DNA from: Knoellia aerolata DSM 18566
Lineage (GTDB): Bacteria > Actinomycetota > Actinomycetes > Actinomycetales > Dermatophilaceae
NCBI RefSeq assembly: GCF_000768695.1
Contig: NZ_AVPL01000026.1
Location: 1 to 47,789, forward strand
Length of the DNA: 47,789 nucleotides
Direction of reading: 5' to 3'
Below, in pieces: positions 33,032 to 40,818 of the stretch. A program made the translations under genes and the position numbers. A model generated the notes under the pieces. The model was not told where the DNA came from. It did not search any database and was given only the letters and a program-made list of their open reading frames with translations. Position 1 is the first letter of the stretch. Each line of letters begins with the position of its first letter.

Positions 33032-33807
33032 GGCCGATCCTCGCGTTGCGCGAGTGTCAGCGAGGCGCGCACTGACTTCCCTGTCGCCTGCTGGCTGTCC
33101 TCGGACGGTGCGGCGTCGCAACAGGCATCCTCAGTGCAACCGGTGGCGGCGGCTGACCCCTCTCGCGCGACGGAGAGGGCAGCTGGGGTGCAGCAGTCGT
33201 CTCCTTGCCAGTTCTCCCAACCCTCCCGGGCAGCGACCGCGGCGATGATCAGCGCAGCTACCGGGTCGGCCCAGGTCCAGCCGAGGGACGCGTTGAGAAA
33301 CAGGCCGACCAGGAGCACCGCGGACAGGTAGGTGCACAGCAGGGTCTGCGTGCCGTCTCCTTCAACGGCTCCGGAGCCGAGCTCGCGACCGGTGCGTCGC
33401 TGCCACACGCTGAGGAACGGCATGACGGCCAACGAGGCGATAGCCAAGCCGATGCCGATGAGGCTGCTGTCTGGCTGGGCTCCGGTGAGCAGGGCGTGCC
33501 CGGCCTCGACGGTGAGGTAGGCGGCCAGAGCGAAGAACGAGATCGCGATGAGGCGTTGTGAGGTGCGTTCTCTGCTCTCGGGCATGGGGTGGCGGAACTG
33601 CCACAGGATCACCAGCCCGGAGGAGACCTCAACGATCGAGTCCAGGCCGAACCCGACGAGCGCGGAGGATCCGGCGAGGTTCCCGGCCGTGATCGCGATG
33701 ACGGCTTCGACCGTGTTGTAGGCGACGGACGCGGCCGCGAGCAGTTGCGCACGCCGCATCAAGGTCGCGCGGCGGGCTGGCGTCGCCAGGGTGGTCCAGG
33801 TGGTCAC
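33028..33807 (-). CDS. CDF-like cation transporter with Cys-rich tail
   Basis: 259 aa. Six helices of the cation diffusion facilitator type; helix 2 has GFGLDSIVE, a variant of the usual HxxxD site. The C-terminal cytosolic regulatory domain of CDF proteins is replaced by a polar tail with DDCC, TGCTEDACC and other acidic residues, a likely soft-metal binding segment. GTG at 33807 is set by AAGGAGG and by a 4-bp overlap with the CDF gene upstream. Substrate unknown, perhaps Cd, Zn or Pb. Confidence 0.82.
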   Translation of the reverse strand: MTTWTTLATPARRATLMRRAQLLAAASVAYNTVEAVIAITAGNLAGSSALVGFGLDSIVEVSSGLVILWQFRHPMPESRERTSQRLIAISFFALAAYLTVEAGHALLTGAQPDSSLIGIGLAIASLAVMPFLSVWQRRTGRELGSGAVEGDGTQTLLCTYLSAVLLVGLFLNASLGWTWADPVAALIIAAVAAREGWENWQGDDCCTPAALSVAREGSAAATGCTEDACCDAAPSEDSQQATGKSVRASLTLAQREDRP

Positions 33808-34697
33808 CAGGTGACCTCCTTGCATCCGGTGTGAGTGTCGGGTTCGACCTGCAGGGTGGCGTGTTCGACGCCGAAGTTGGTGCGCATGACAGTCCGGGCG
33901 CCATCTAGGACGGCGTGTGCGTCAGCGTCGCGGTTGGTCATGAGGTGGGCTGTGGCCACGTTCATCCCGGACGTCAGGGTCCACACGTGCAGGTCGTGGA
34001 CGTTGGTGACACCAGGAACGGCCGCGAGCGCTTGCTCGACGTCGTCGGGGGCCATGTCTGCAGGGGCGTGTTGACCGAGGACCGTCAGGACTTCCCGGCC
34101 CAACATGACGGCACGCACAGCGACGAAGACCGCGATGGCCAGGGCTATCCCGGTGTCCCACCACGCATTGCCGGTGGCAGCCACCATGACCCCGGCGACG
34201 ATGACGCCGATCGATCCGACGGTGTCAGCGACCACCTCCAGGTAGGCGCCCTTGACGTTGAGGCTCTCGCTAGCTCCTCCGCGAAGCAAGAAGAGCGCGA
34301 TGAGGTTGATCAGCAGTCCGATAGCGCCCACGACCAGCATGGGTCCGGACGCGATCTCAGCGTCGTCGCCGATGCGCCCGATGGCCTCGACGGTGATGTA
34401 GACCGAGACGCCGAGCATCAGCAGGACGGCCAGCCCGGACGCGAAGACTTCGGCGCGGTACGAGCCGAACGTTCTCCGGCCGGTGCTGTCCGGTCGCGTA
34501 GCGATGCGAGTCGCTACCAGGGCTGCACCCAGGGCCACGACGTCAGCGGCCATGTGGCCGGCGTCGGACAGCAACGCCAGGGAGCCCGAGATCAACCCTG
34601 CGACGAGCTCAACGACGAAGTAACCCGCGACGAGGACGAACGCTAGGCGCAGCCGCCACCTGTGCGCTCCGCCTGCGTGCCCGTGGTTGCCGCTCAT
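33804..34697 (-). CDS. Cation diffusion facilitator efflux pump, CzcD/ZitB type
   Basis: 297 aa. His-containing N-terminus (MSGNHGHAGGAH), six helices and a C-terminal cytosolic domain (VEQALAAVPGVTNVHDLHVW). Metal site residues are HxxxD in LSDAGHMAADVVAL, and ExxxD in helix 5 (GAYLEVVADTVGS) where many CzcD proteins have His. Exports Zn, Cd or Co in exchange for protons. Start overlaps the cadC stop (ATGA). Confidence 0.93.
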   Translation of the reverse strand: MSGNHGHAGGAHRWRLRLAFVLVAGYFVVELVAGLISGSLALLSDAGHMAADVVALGAALVATRIATRPDSTGRRTFGSYRAEVFASGLAVLLMLGVSVYITVEAIGRIGDDAEIASGPMLVVGAIGLLINLIALFLLRGGASESLNVKGAYLEVVADTVGSIGVIVAGVMVAATGNAWWDTGIALAIAVFVAVRAVMLGREVLTVLGQHAPADMAPDDVEQALAAVPGVTNVHDLHVWTLTSGMNVATAHLMTNRDADAHAVLDGARTVMRTNFGVEHATLQVEPDTHTGCKEVTW

Positions 34698-35119
34698 GGG
34701 CGCACCTTGGCGGGAACGGTGGCGAGGCGACGTGCGTCGTTGACGTCATGGGCGATGTGTTCGCGGGTCAAGTCGAGCAGCATCCGCACGTGGGCGTCCG
34801 CGAGCCGGTAGAAGACAAGACGTCCGTGCCTGCGGCCGGTGACGACACCGGACGCGCGCAACATCCGTAGGGACTGCGACACCGTTGCCTGTTGGGTTCC
34901 GGTCGCGGCGGCCAGATCGCAGACGCACAGTTCGCCCGCCTCCAGGAGGGCGAACATCAATCGCGCCCGCGTGGGGTCGCCGAGCAACTTGAACATGGCA
35001 GCCGCCCGGGCCAAGTCGTCCATAGGCAGCGTGGCGTCCAGCACGAGCTGTACCTTCTCGGGATGGACGCACTGGACCGAGCAGCCATCAAGTCCAATCA
35101 CCGTGTCATCTGAGCGCAT
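34694..35119 (-). CDS. cadC: CadC-type ArsR/SmtB regulator
   Basis: 141 aa. It carries both CadC metal sites: a thiolate site from Cys13 and Cys17 near the N-terminus (GCSVQC) and Cys65/Cys67 (LCVCDL), and an alpha-5 site with DxH (108, 110) and HxxH (121, 124). Such proteins repress efflux genes until Cd(II), Pb(II) or Zn(II) binds. The ATG at 35119 lies in the exact centre of a palindromic operator, and TATCAT is 6 nt before it. TTG at 35137 is the only alternative start. Confidence 0.92.
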   Translation of the reverse strand: MRSDDTVIGLDGCSVQCVHPEKVQLVLDATLPMDDLARAAAMFKLLGDPTRARLMFALLEAGELCVCDLAAATGTQQATVSQSLRMLRASGVVTGRRHGRLVFYRLADAHVRMLLDLTREHIAHDVNDARRLATVPAKVRP

Positions 35120-35129
35120 GCTCAGATGA
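35106..35129. promoter_or_regulatory. Perfect palindromic operator of cadC
   Basis: Left arm TCATCTGAGC (35106-35115), spacer GCAT, right arm GCTCAGATGA (35120-35129): 10-bp arms with no mismatch. It is of the type bound by ArsR/SmtB dimers, and it covers the start codon of cadC and part of the -10 box. Confidence 0.78.
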
Positions 35130-35161
35130 TAGACCAAACCTTCCCCTGCGCCACCATGGCG

Positions 35162-35245
35162 TTAGATCGGCATTTGCAACCCGGATACGAGCTCTGGCTG
35201 GAGCCATCGTGTGAGCGCGTCCTACAGTCCCGTGAGCAGAGGCGG
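35162..35245 (-). pseudogene. 3' scrap of a second ccdA
   Basis: Minus-strand reading LLTGL-stop-DALTRWLQPELVSGLQMPI to TAA at 35162 corresponds to LLTGVWEDLTRWLQAELVSGFKVAI of the intact ccdA. It has a nonsense codon in place of Trp. Farther upstream (to 35400) the sequence turns into a different membrane-protein-like reading ([20 protein letters not shown]), perhaps an MFS transporter end. Confidence 0.7.
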
Positions 35246-35360
35246 CCGACGACGACGAGCAGCCCCAGTGCCGCGAGAGGCAAGCCGGCAACGATGTAGG
35301 CGAAGGCCCAGCGGCTGTGTGCAACGGTGAGGCCAAGGATGAGGCGGCCTATAAGGAGCG

Positions 35361-35831
35361 GTGGTGGCGATAACCGTCGAGAACCAGGTAGAAGTACCGG
35401 CGGCTGCGGCAACGGTATGGAGACGGGTCGTCAGCCCAGAGGGCATCAACCACGAGATGCGGCCTTGGATGACGATGAGCATGCCGCGCCGCGCCGCGGG
35501 GCTCACCGTGGAGACTTTCCCGCTTGGGCGACCTATCGGGCGGGCCTGGCTCCGGTTATTCGGCCTCGTCCCATTTGACTTCGACCACCTGACCATTGTC
35601 GAACTCGAGCCGGGCGTCCGGTTCTTGGAACGCTCCACCATGCTGAGCATGCGGCGCTGGGAGCACGAGCGGACGTTGACGCCCGTCGCTGACGGCACGC
35701 AGGTACATGACCGCGTGACGCTGCAGCCTCGGCTGCCTCTACCTGACCTGGCTGCGCTCCTGGCGCGCGCAGTGGACTCCTTCTTCAAGCATCGACACCG
35801 ACGGTTGCGGCAGTACTTCACCGGCGCCTGA
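35361..35831 (+). CDS. SRPBCC-family (START/Bet v 1-like) protein
   Basis: 156 aa. Starts VAITVENQVEVPAAAATVW, the usual first strand and helix of SRPBCC ligand-binding folds, and ends with the long C-terminal helix (FFKHRHRRLRQYF). GTG start with GAGCGG just upstream. Such proteins bind hydrophobic ligands; here the ligand is unknown. It sits at the border between the metal genes and the mobilization genes. Confidence 0.78.
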   Translation: MVAITVENQVEVPAAAATVWRRVVSPEGINHEMRPWMTMSMPRRAAGLTVETFPLGRPIGRAWLRLFGLVPFDFDHLTIVELEPGVRFLERSTMLSMRRWEHERTLTPVADGTQVHDRVTLQPRLPLPDLAALLARAVDSFFKHRHRRLRQYFTGA

Positions 35832-36034
35832 CGCGGCTGTTCAATCTCCGCCTGCACGTCCGCACATCGGCATTATGTGGGTGATCCGTGAGAGAGGGCG
35901 CCTCCGGACTCGCCCCCTCCGGGCGGAAGGGCGCACGTTCACGGGCATGTGTGCCATCCCTCAGGGTCTCCCGCGCACCCCGAGACGGTGGCTCGCCTCA
36001 GGTGTCTGGGGCCCGTCGGTGTTGCCGCGGTCGG

Positions 36035-36529
36035 TCAGCTTGGGCGTGTCTGGTTGACCTGCCAGGGGTGGACGGACCCGAGTACGGGCAAGCTCATGCG
36101 CTGGCTGGTCTCGGGGTTGGTCCAGCGCCCGTCAGGGTCCGGGGTCAAAGGTCCGTTGTGCTGGTGGGAGCCGCCGGCGTGGGCGATGGCAGCGAGGACA
36201 AGGTCGAGGTGTGCCCGGTCAAGCCCGGTGACTGTGCCGGCGAGTAGTCCGTAGGCCAGGGAGTGCGCGACGCGCAACACCCGCAGCTCACCACTGGAGG
36301 CGGCTAGGACGGGACTGTCGCGTTCTCCCACGATGATCTGTTCGACACGTTCCCAGTCAATCCATGACCCGGCGCGGCCTTCGAGGGGGTGGATGCAGTC
36401 GTTGATGAAGCCGGCGCGTCGGGTCCATCCGGTCCGGATGAGGAGCTCGACGGCGGCCTCGTCTGGGTAGCTCCCTGCGGCCCATCGGCGTAGCCCGGCC
36501 TCGAGATCTGCTGCGGTGGTGGTGTTCAT
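36035..36529 (-). CDS. Hypothetical protein of the mobilization region
   Basis: 164 aa, soluble, coding-like third positions. The start MNTTTAADLEAGLRRW at 36529 is better than one 63 bp upstream; AAGGGGG is a possible ribosome site. Segments include WIDWERVEQIIVGERDSPV and LVLAAIAHAGGSHQHNG. I do not recognise it; similar ORFs may accompany actinobacterial relaxase genes. Confidence 0.65.
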   Translation of the reverse strand: MNTTTAADLEAGLRRWAAGSYPDEAAVELLIRTGWTRRAGFINDCIHPLEGRAGSWIDWERVEQIIVGERDSPVLAASSGELRVLRVAHSLAYGLLAGTVTGLDRAHLDLVLAAIAHAGGSHQHNGPLTPDPDGRWTNPETSQRMSLPVLGSVHPWQVNQTRPS

Positions 36530-36668
36530 GGGGCCTGCCCCCTTGATCGTCGTGGTCTGTCCTGAATCAGAGTGCGGCCGCGTGGGCCCCAAGCGCCCGC
36601 CGCGGCGGAGGTTGTGGACTTCTTCCTGCGCAGGGTCTCCTCTGTGGACGTTGCCGTGTCGGCGCAGC

Positions 36669-38147
36669 TCAGCGCGGCACGTGCCCGGCGGCTCGCTGCG
36701 GCGCCGGTCCGGTGAGGTGCAGCGACCGCGCCACCTGGGGCGGCGTGCGCGTGGACGCGTCCGGGACTGCGGCTATGGGTGGGGTGGTCACGGCGGTTGA
36801 GGCTGCCGCGAGGGCTTGGGAGGTCCCGCCGACCGTGTGGATCTGGCGGGTGATGGCCTCCCGGATGGGTGCGGGGGGTGCGACGTCCCGGCATGCGGTC
36901 AGGTCAGCCGGGTCGACCCACGCGTCCAGCGGACTGGCAAGGACTCCCGCGCCGGGGACGGCGACGAGGCGGGTGAGGAGATGGTGCGCCCCGCGGGCGT
37001 TGACGCGGGTGCGTGGGTCCAGTGCTGCGTCGAGCAGGAGTAGGGAACTCTGGTGTGGAGATTCCAACGCACCGGTCAGGGTCCGGGCCGCTGCGGTGAG
37101 GTCGGTGCGGGCCGCGATCGTGTCGGGGTCGGCCACGGCCGTGCCGTCGAGAACCAGTTCGGAGAGGGCGTGGACGAGCTCGGCGCCGGCGGTGCGCAGG
37201 TGGGGGTGGACGGCGCGGTGGGCGTGTCCGGTCAGATCTCGCAAGGTGCCGTGCAGGGTGCCCCACGCGGACTCTGCTGCGGTCAGCGACGGTTCGAGGT
37301 GCGCTTGGTGCATGTGTGGGTCGATGGCGTGGTGCACGGCGGCGGCGTGGAGGACGACCCGGGTGACAGCCAGGGCGGTGGTCTGGACGCGGGTCAGCTC
37401 GGTCAGGTTCGCCATGGACGGCGCTGCGGCCAGGGTGCGGTGTGCCTCGACGTCCCACCCGGCCAGCGCAGTGCGCAGTCGGTCCGGTGCGGGCGCTTCA
37501 CGGTGCTCGCCCTTGGTGGCTACCGGGAAGTACCGGTAGACCTCGGCCCCCGCGACCTGCTCGAACGCGGCCAAGCGGGTCAGGACGAAGCGCAGGGCGG
37601 TGAGCTGGGTGCGGCGCTGACGTGCGGAGACACCGTCGGGTCGGGCTCGGGCGTCACGGACCTGAACGTCGCGGACCTGCGCCCGCACGGCCAGGGCGAT
37701 GGCGTGGGAGCCGACGTAGAGGGTGTGCAGGACCCGGGTGCGTGCGGCCGTGGCATCGGCCACGACCGCGGGGGCTGGTGTGCTGGTGCCGCGCAGGTGC
37801 CGGTGCACCAGGTCGTGGGCGCGCATCAGGTTGCCGGCGACGGTGAGCAGCATGTCATCGGCGGGGCCCTCGCCGGGCCAGTCCCGGTGGCGCAGGTTGG
37901 TGTCAATGGCGGTGGCCATGAGGTGCAGCCGCTCCACGGTCAGGTCGGCACCACCTTCCCCCGGCCGAATCACCCGCTGCGCCGTGGGCAGTGCGCCCAG
38001 GAGCTCGTGCGCGGCCTGCACCACCTCGGGCCAGGCCCGCACCATCGCGGCCGCGTCGAGCGCATCAGGGTTGATGAGCAGCCCTCGGGTGCTCAGGTCG
38101 CACTCGGCGAGGAGCTCACCGACGCTGCGCCGGTCCCGGCCGCTCAC
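36669..38147 (-). CDS. Hypothetical Ala-rich helical protein of the mobilization region
   Basis: 492 aa, mostly helical and rich in Ala, His, Arg and Leu; no signal, membrane segment or Walker motif. Central part has many short amphipathic helices (for example AVTRVVLHAAAVHHAID). GTG at 38147 overlaps the stop of the gene upstream (GTGA). Both are downstream of leader element B. I do not recognise a family; its conserved position near a MobF relaxase suggests a conjugation accessory role. Confidence 0.75.
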   Translation of the reverse strand: MSGRDRRSVGELLAECDLSTRGLLINPDALDAAAMVRAWPEVVQAAHELLGALPTAQRVIRPGEGGADLTVERLHLMATAIDTNLRHRDWPGEGPADDMLLTVAGNLMRAHDLVHRHLRGTSTPAPAVVADATAARTRVLHTLYVGSHAIALAVRAQVRDVQVRDARARPDGVSARQRRTQLTALRFVLTRLAAFEQVAGAEVYRYFPVATKGEHREAPAPDRLRTALAGWDVEAHRTLAAAPSMANLTELTRVQTTALAVTRVVLHAAAVHHAIDPHMHQAHLEPSLTAAESAWGTLHGTLRDLTGHAHRAVHPHLRTAGAELVHALSELVLDGTAVADPDTIAARTDLTAAARTLTGALESPHQSSLLLLDAALDPRTRVNARGAHHLLTRLVAVPGAGVLASPLDAWVDPADLTACRDVAPPAPIREAITRQIHTVGGTSQALAAASTAVTTPPIAAVPDASTRTPPQVARSLHLTGPAPQRAAGHVPR

Positions 38148-38512
38148 GCTGCCGCCGCCTCGGCCAGGTCGAGCAGCCATCCCAGCGATGCGGCCAAGGA
38201 CTGCGGCAACGGCCGCGCCGCCGGTTCATGGAACGCCTCGCGGGCCGCGTTCGCCGACGATGCCAGTCCCCGACCTTCGGGGAGCACGTCGTCGGTGGGG
38301 CCGTGCGGGAGAAGGTCGAGCACGTCAGCCGCGAGGTGCTCAGCCTGACAGGCCACAACGTGCAGCCGGACGTCACGGGAGGACTGCGCCGCCTTGGACG
38401 CGTCGTCACCCAAAGCAAGTAAGGCGGCCGCGAGGTCGTTCAGGGCTGCCGTCCGCTCGGGGTTGGGCACGGCCACGACAGTGGGTCTGTTGGTGCGCGG
38501 TGGTGTGCTCAT
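38144..38512 (-). CDS. Hypothetical protein, first gene of leader-element operon B
   Basis: 122 aa, Ala-rich, helical, with segments LNDLAAALLALGDDASKAAQ and ASLGWLLDLAEAAAA. The ATG at 38512 is the last triplet of leader element B, and GGGAG precedes it. The next gene overlaps its stop. No family recognised. Confidence 0.72.
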   Translation of the reverse strand: MSTPPRTNRPTVVAVPNPERTAALNDLAAALLALGDDASKAAQSSRDVRLHVVACQAEHLAADVLDLLPHGPTDDVLPEGRGLASSANAAREAFHEPAARPLPQSLAASLGWLLDLAEAAAA

Positions 38513-38550
38513 ATCTCCCTACGCCGGTGGGACGTCTCTTGGGGGCCACT
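38510..38550 (-). repeat. Leader element copy B
   Basis: On the minus strand GTGGCCCCCAAG, 12 variable bases, then GGCGTAGGGA, ending at the start codon at 38512. Same architecture as copies at 40526 and 40778. See the finding on leader elements. Confidence 0.8.
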
Positions 38551-38733
38551 TCCGGCCAAACTCATGACCCCGCTCACCATCAGCCCGGACGGCTGCGGAC
38601 GGGACGTCGAGCCGGGGGTTGTGGATAACCGGGCGGGCATGTCGGCGCAGAGGAGGACAGTTACGTCCCAACAGGCCCGTCACCGGTTCGCGGGGCATGT
38701 CTGGCTAACCAGGCGCGGTGTCAGGAGGTCAAC

Positions 38734-39567
38734 ATGACGTTCCCCAACGCAGCGCTGGCGGCATGCCGCGCCGTCATCCCCGCATCGGTCAGTGCGTTGG
38801 TGCTGGTCGTCGTTTCGGCACAGCTGCCCGCGGTCGCTGGCCTGGCTCTGGTGGCCGCCGTGGTCGCCGGCACGACACTGCTGCGGTGCGGCGTCGGGGA
38901 GGGAATAGCCAGCCGGGTGTTGCACGGTGCCAGGGCACCTACTCAGGTTGAGGCCGTCGTCTTGGGCCCGGCGATGACGTTGCTCTGCGGGGCCGCGCTG
39001 GGACCGCCGCTGGTCCGGGTCCGGGTCCAGCCCCGCAACCTCGGTCTGCTCGCACAGCCGTGGGGGCACGCCACCGTCGTCGTCCCCCGCGGGCTGGTGC
39101 TGGCGGTATTCCATGGACGGGTCAGACACGAGCAGGCCGCGGCCAACCTCGCCCACGCCGCCGGCACGTGCCGTTCCGGGGCCACCGGCGGGCTCCCGGC
39201 CATGGCGCTGTGGTGCCTGCCGTGGCTTCTGCTCGAGGAGATTGTGACAGTGGCGGGCAGGGGTATGCGGTCATCACCGATGCTGCGACTGGCCTGGCAC
39301 ACCCGGTTCGTCGTCGCAGCCATCGCGGTGGCCCAGAACGTGCTCGGTGGACGGTTGTGGTTGGCGGCCGTCGTCGCCGGAATCGCCGCAGCGACGTACA
39401 CGCAGCCGGCTCTGAACCGGTCCTGGCATCGACGTGTGCTCGCCGTGGGCGATGGCGGCGTGATCGACGCTGGGCTGGGAAGGCCGTACGCCGCGATGCT
39501 AGTTACCTCAGACCACGTGATCGGCCTCGAGCGTCTGGGACAGCTCACTGGTAAATCAGGGCCTTAG
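38734..39567 (+). CDS. Membrane protein, possible inactive M48/M56-like
   Basis: 277 aa. Two N-terminal helices, a short segment RHEQAAANLAHAAG that looks like a degenerate zinc-protease HExxH motif (second His replaced by Ala), then three further hydrophobic stretches. AGGAGGTCAAC gives a very good ribosome site. The peptidase comparison rests on one motif and is weak. It lies in the mobilization region, rightward between two leftward groups. Confidence 0.7.
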   Translation: MTFPNAALAACRAVIPASVSALVLVVVSAQLPAVAGLALVAAVVAGTTLLRCGVGEGIASRVLHGARAPTQVEAVVLGPAMTLLCGAALGPPLVRVRVQPRNLGLLAQPWGHATVVVPRGLVLAVFHGRVRHEQAAANLAHAAGTCRSGATGGLPAMALWCLPWLLLEEIVTVAGRGMRSSPMLRLAWHTRFVVAAIAVAQNVLGGRLWLAAVVAGIAAATYTQPALNRSWHRRVLAVGDGGVIDAGLGRPYAAMLVTSDHVIGLERLGQLTGKSGP

Positions 39568-39714
39568 GGCTCGGGTGCGGTGCTCGCTGCCGTGCGGGAA
39601 CCCGCCTGAAGTACGGCCGCGAGGGCAAAGCCTGTTGAGGCGGTTCAGGACTGGGCCGGCTCATGCGGGCAGACGGCGCGCGGTGCCTGGCGCTGGGCGA
39701 CGCCTCTGCGTTGG

Positions 39715-39981
39715 TCAGTCCCTTCGTGCACCCGCTGTGCGCGCGGAAAGGACAGGGGCGCCAGGCCCACGACGCGGCACGCCGGCCTGGTCCAACGCGC
39801 GCCGGATCGCCGCCTGCGTCCGACCGGTCAGCTCGGCGATCTGCCTCAACGAGCGGCCGGCAGCGTACTCACGGCTTGCGAACTCAACCAGAACGCGTCG
39901 TTGCTCCGGCGTCTGCCGGATCGTGTTCGTGCCCCGGAACCGAGGCACGGGCTCGAGGACGGGGCGCCCGGGGTAGGCCAT
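39715..39981 (-). CDS. Helix-turn-helix DNA-binding protein
   Basis: 88 aa. A resolvase or sigma-like HTH is visible in EYAAGRSLRQIAELTGR then TQAAIRRALDQAGVPRRGPG. No catalytic domain. Start MAYPGRP at 39981; ATG at 40014 also possible. Small HTH proteins of this sort are frequent in actinobacterial mobile elements; a regulator of the mobilization genes is a reasonable inference. Confidence 0.75.
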   Translation of the reverse strand: MAYPGRPVLEPVPRFRGTNTIRQTPEQRRVLVEFASREYAAGRSLRQIAELTGRTQAAIRRALDQAGVPRRGPGAPVLSARTAGARRD

Positions 39982-40146
39982 CACGCAACCGTAGCCGTCG
40001 AGTCGCTGTACCACCCGGGTCCGCGCGCGGCAGCCGCATCGTGCGCGCGGCGCCTGGGAGAAGGACTGTCGACAGGAGACTCGTAGGTCGCACGAACGCG
40101 CTCACTCTCTGTCTCGGCCGTCGGAGAGTGACATGGCCTCACGGTC

Positions 40147-40482
40147 TCAGCTCAATTCATCGCTGATGTCCGCGGCCAGCTCAGTGCGCGCCTCCGTGAC
40201 GGTGCGGCGGAGGCGAGCCGACTCGGCCACGCTGACCTGACCGGCGCACCAGCGCACGGCCTCACCTGCGGACAGCCCCTCGAGCTCGATGAGGTCTGCC
40301 AAGGCCTGCCCTGCTCGCTGCTCACACTCGGCCACCCACGCGTCCCGCTCCCGCAGCGCCATCACGACCTGAACGCCCAAGGCGCTGCACCGGTCGTCCT
40401 TCGCCTTCCGCTCGGCCCGCCACGTGCTCTGCCCATCCAGCGCCGTGCGCCGCGCCCGGCTCCAGTCCTGTCGTCGGCTCAC
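40147..40482 (-). CDS. Hypothetical coiled-coil protein near relaxase
   Basis: 111 aa, charged and helical (ARRTALDGQSTWRAERKAK, VSVAESARLRRTVTEART). GTG start, one base after the stop of a 14-codon leader ORF. It diverges from the relaxase gene over the putative oriT region and could be a relaxosome accessory or DNA-binding protein; this is inferred only from position. Confidence 0.68.
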   Translation of the reverse strand: MSRRQDWSRARRTALDGQSTWRAERKAKDDRCSALGVQVVMALRERDAWVAECEQRAGQALADLIELEGLSAGEAVRWCAGQVSVAESARLRRTVTEARTELAADISDELS

Positions 40483-40483
40483 C

Positions 40484-40528
40484 TCAAACCCCTGTTTCCT
40501 CCGGCTCTCCTACGGACACTGCCGTCAC
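40484..40528 (-). CDS. Putative 14-aa leader peptide
   Basis: GTG at 40528 directly after leader element C opens a short frame MTAVSVGEPEETGV ending at TGA 40484-40486, one base before the GTG of the coiled-coil protein. The same element puts a start codon at this place in the other two copies. Could be a coupling leader or a gene start that has shifted frame. Confidence 0.4.
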   Translation of the reverse strand: MTAVSVGEPEETGV

Positions 40529-40565
40529 CTTCCCTACGCCAGTGGGCGCCCTCTTGAGGGCCACC
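40526..40565 (-). repeat. Leader element copy C
   Basis: On the minus strand GTGGCCCTCAAG, 12 variable bases, GGCGTAGGGA, AG, then GTG. One base shorter at the end than copies A and B. Confidence 0.8.
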
Positions 40566-40730
40566 GTCACCGAGATTTAAGCCCCCGCGACCACACCGCA
40601 AACCGCTCCCCTGAGAGCCCCGCGACACCACGTGTCCCCCTCGCTCGTCCGGAGCGGCAAACCCCCGAGCGCCGCGAATGTTCCCCCCCACCCCGTCCGA
40701 CGCCGCCAAGCCGGCGAAACCGGAAAACGT

Positions 40731-40768
40731 CGTCAACTGCACACCTCATGCATTCCGGGTCGTTGACG
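40731..40768. repeat. Inverted repeat, oriT candidate
   Basis: CGTCAAC (40731-40737) and GTTGACG (40762-40768) form 7-bp arms around 24 bp, in the gap just ahead of the relaxase gene where MobF origins usually lie. The gap 40529-40815 has no gene. Also present is CCGCCAAGCCGGCG nearby. No nic site can be assigned by eye. Confidence 0.35.
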
Positions 40769-40777
40769 CCGCAACGA

Positions 40778-40818
40778 GGTGGCCCCCAAGGGCTCCCCCG
40801 GTGGCGTAGGGAGGTATG
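40778..40818 (+). repeat. Leader element copy A
   Basis: GTGGCCCCCAAG, 12 variable bases, GGCGTAGGGA, GGT, then the ATG of the relaxase at 40816-40818. The GGGAGG part doubles as its ribosome site. Confidence 0.8.

Noticed and set aside
38734-39567. Active M48 metalloprotease
   Set aside because: The HExxH motif is incomplete (HEQAA), so only a tentative structural resemblance is noted.
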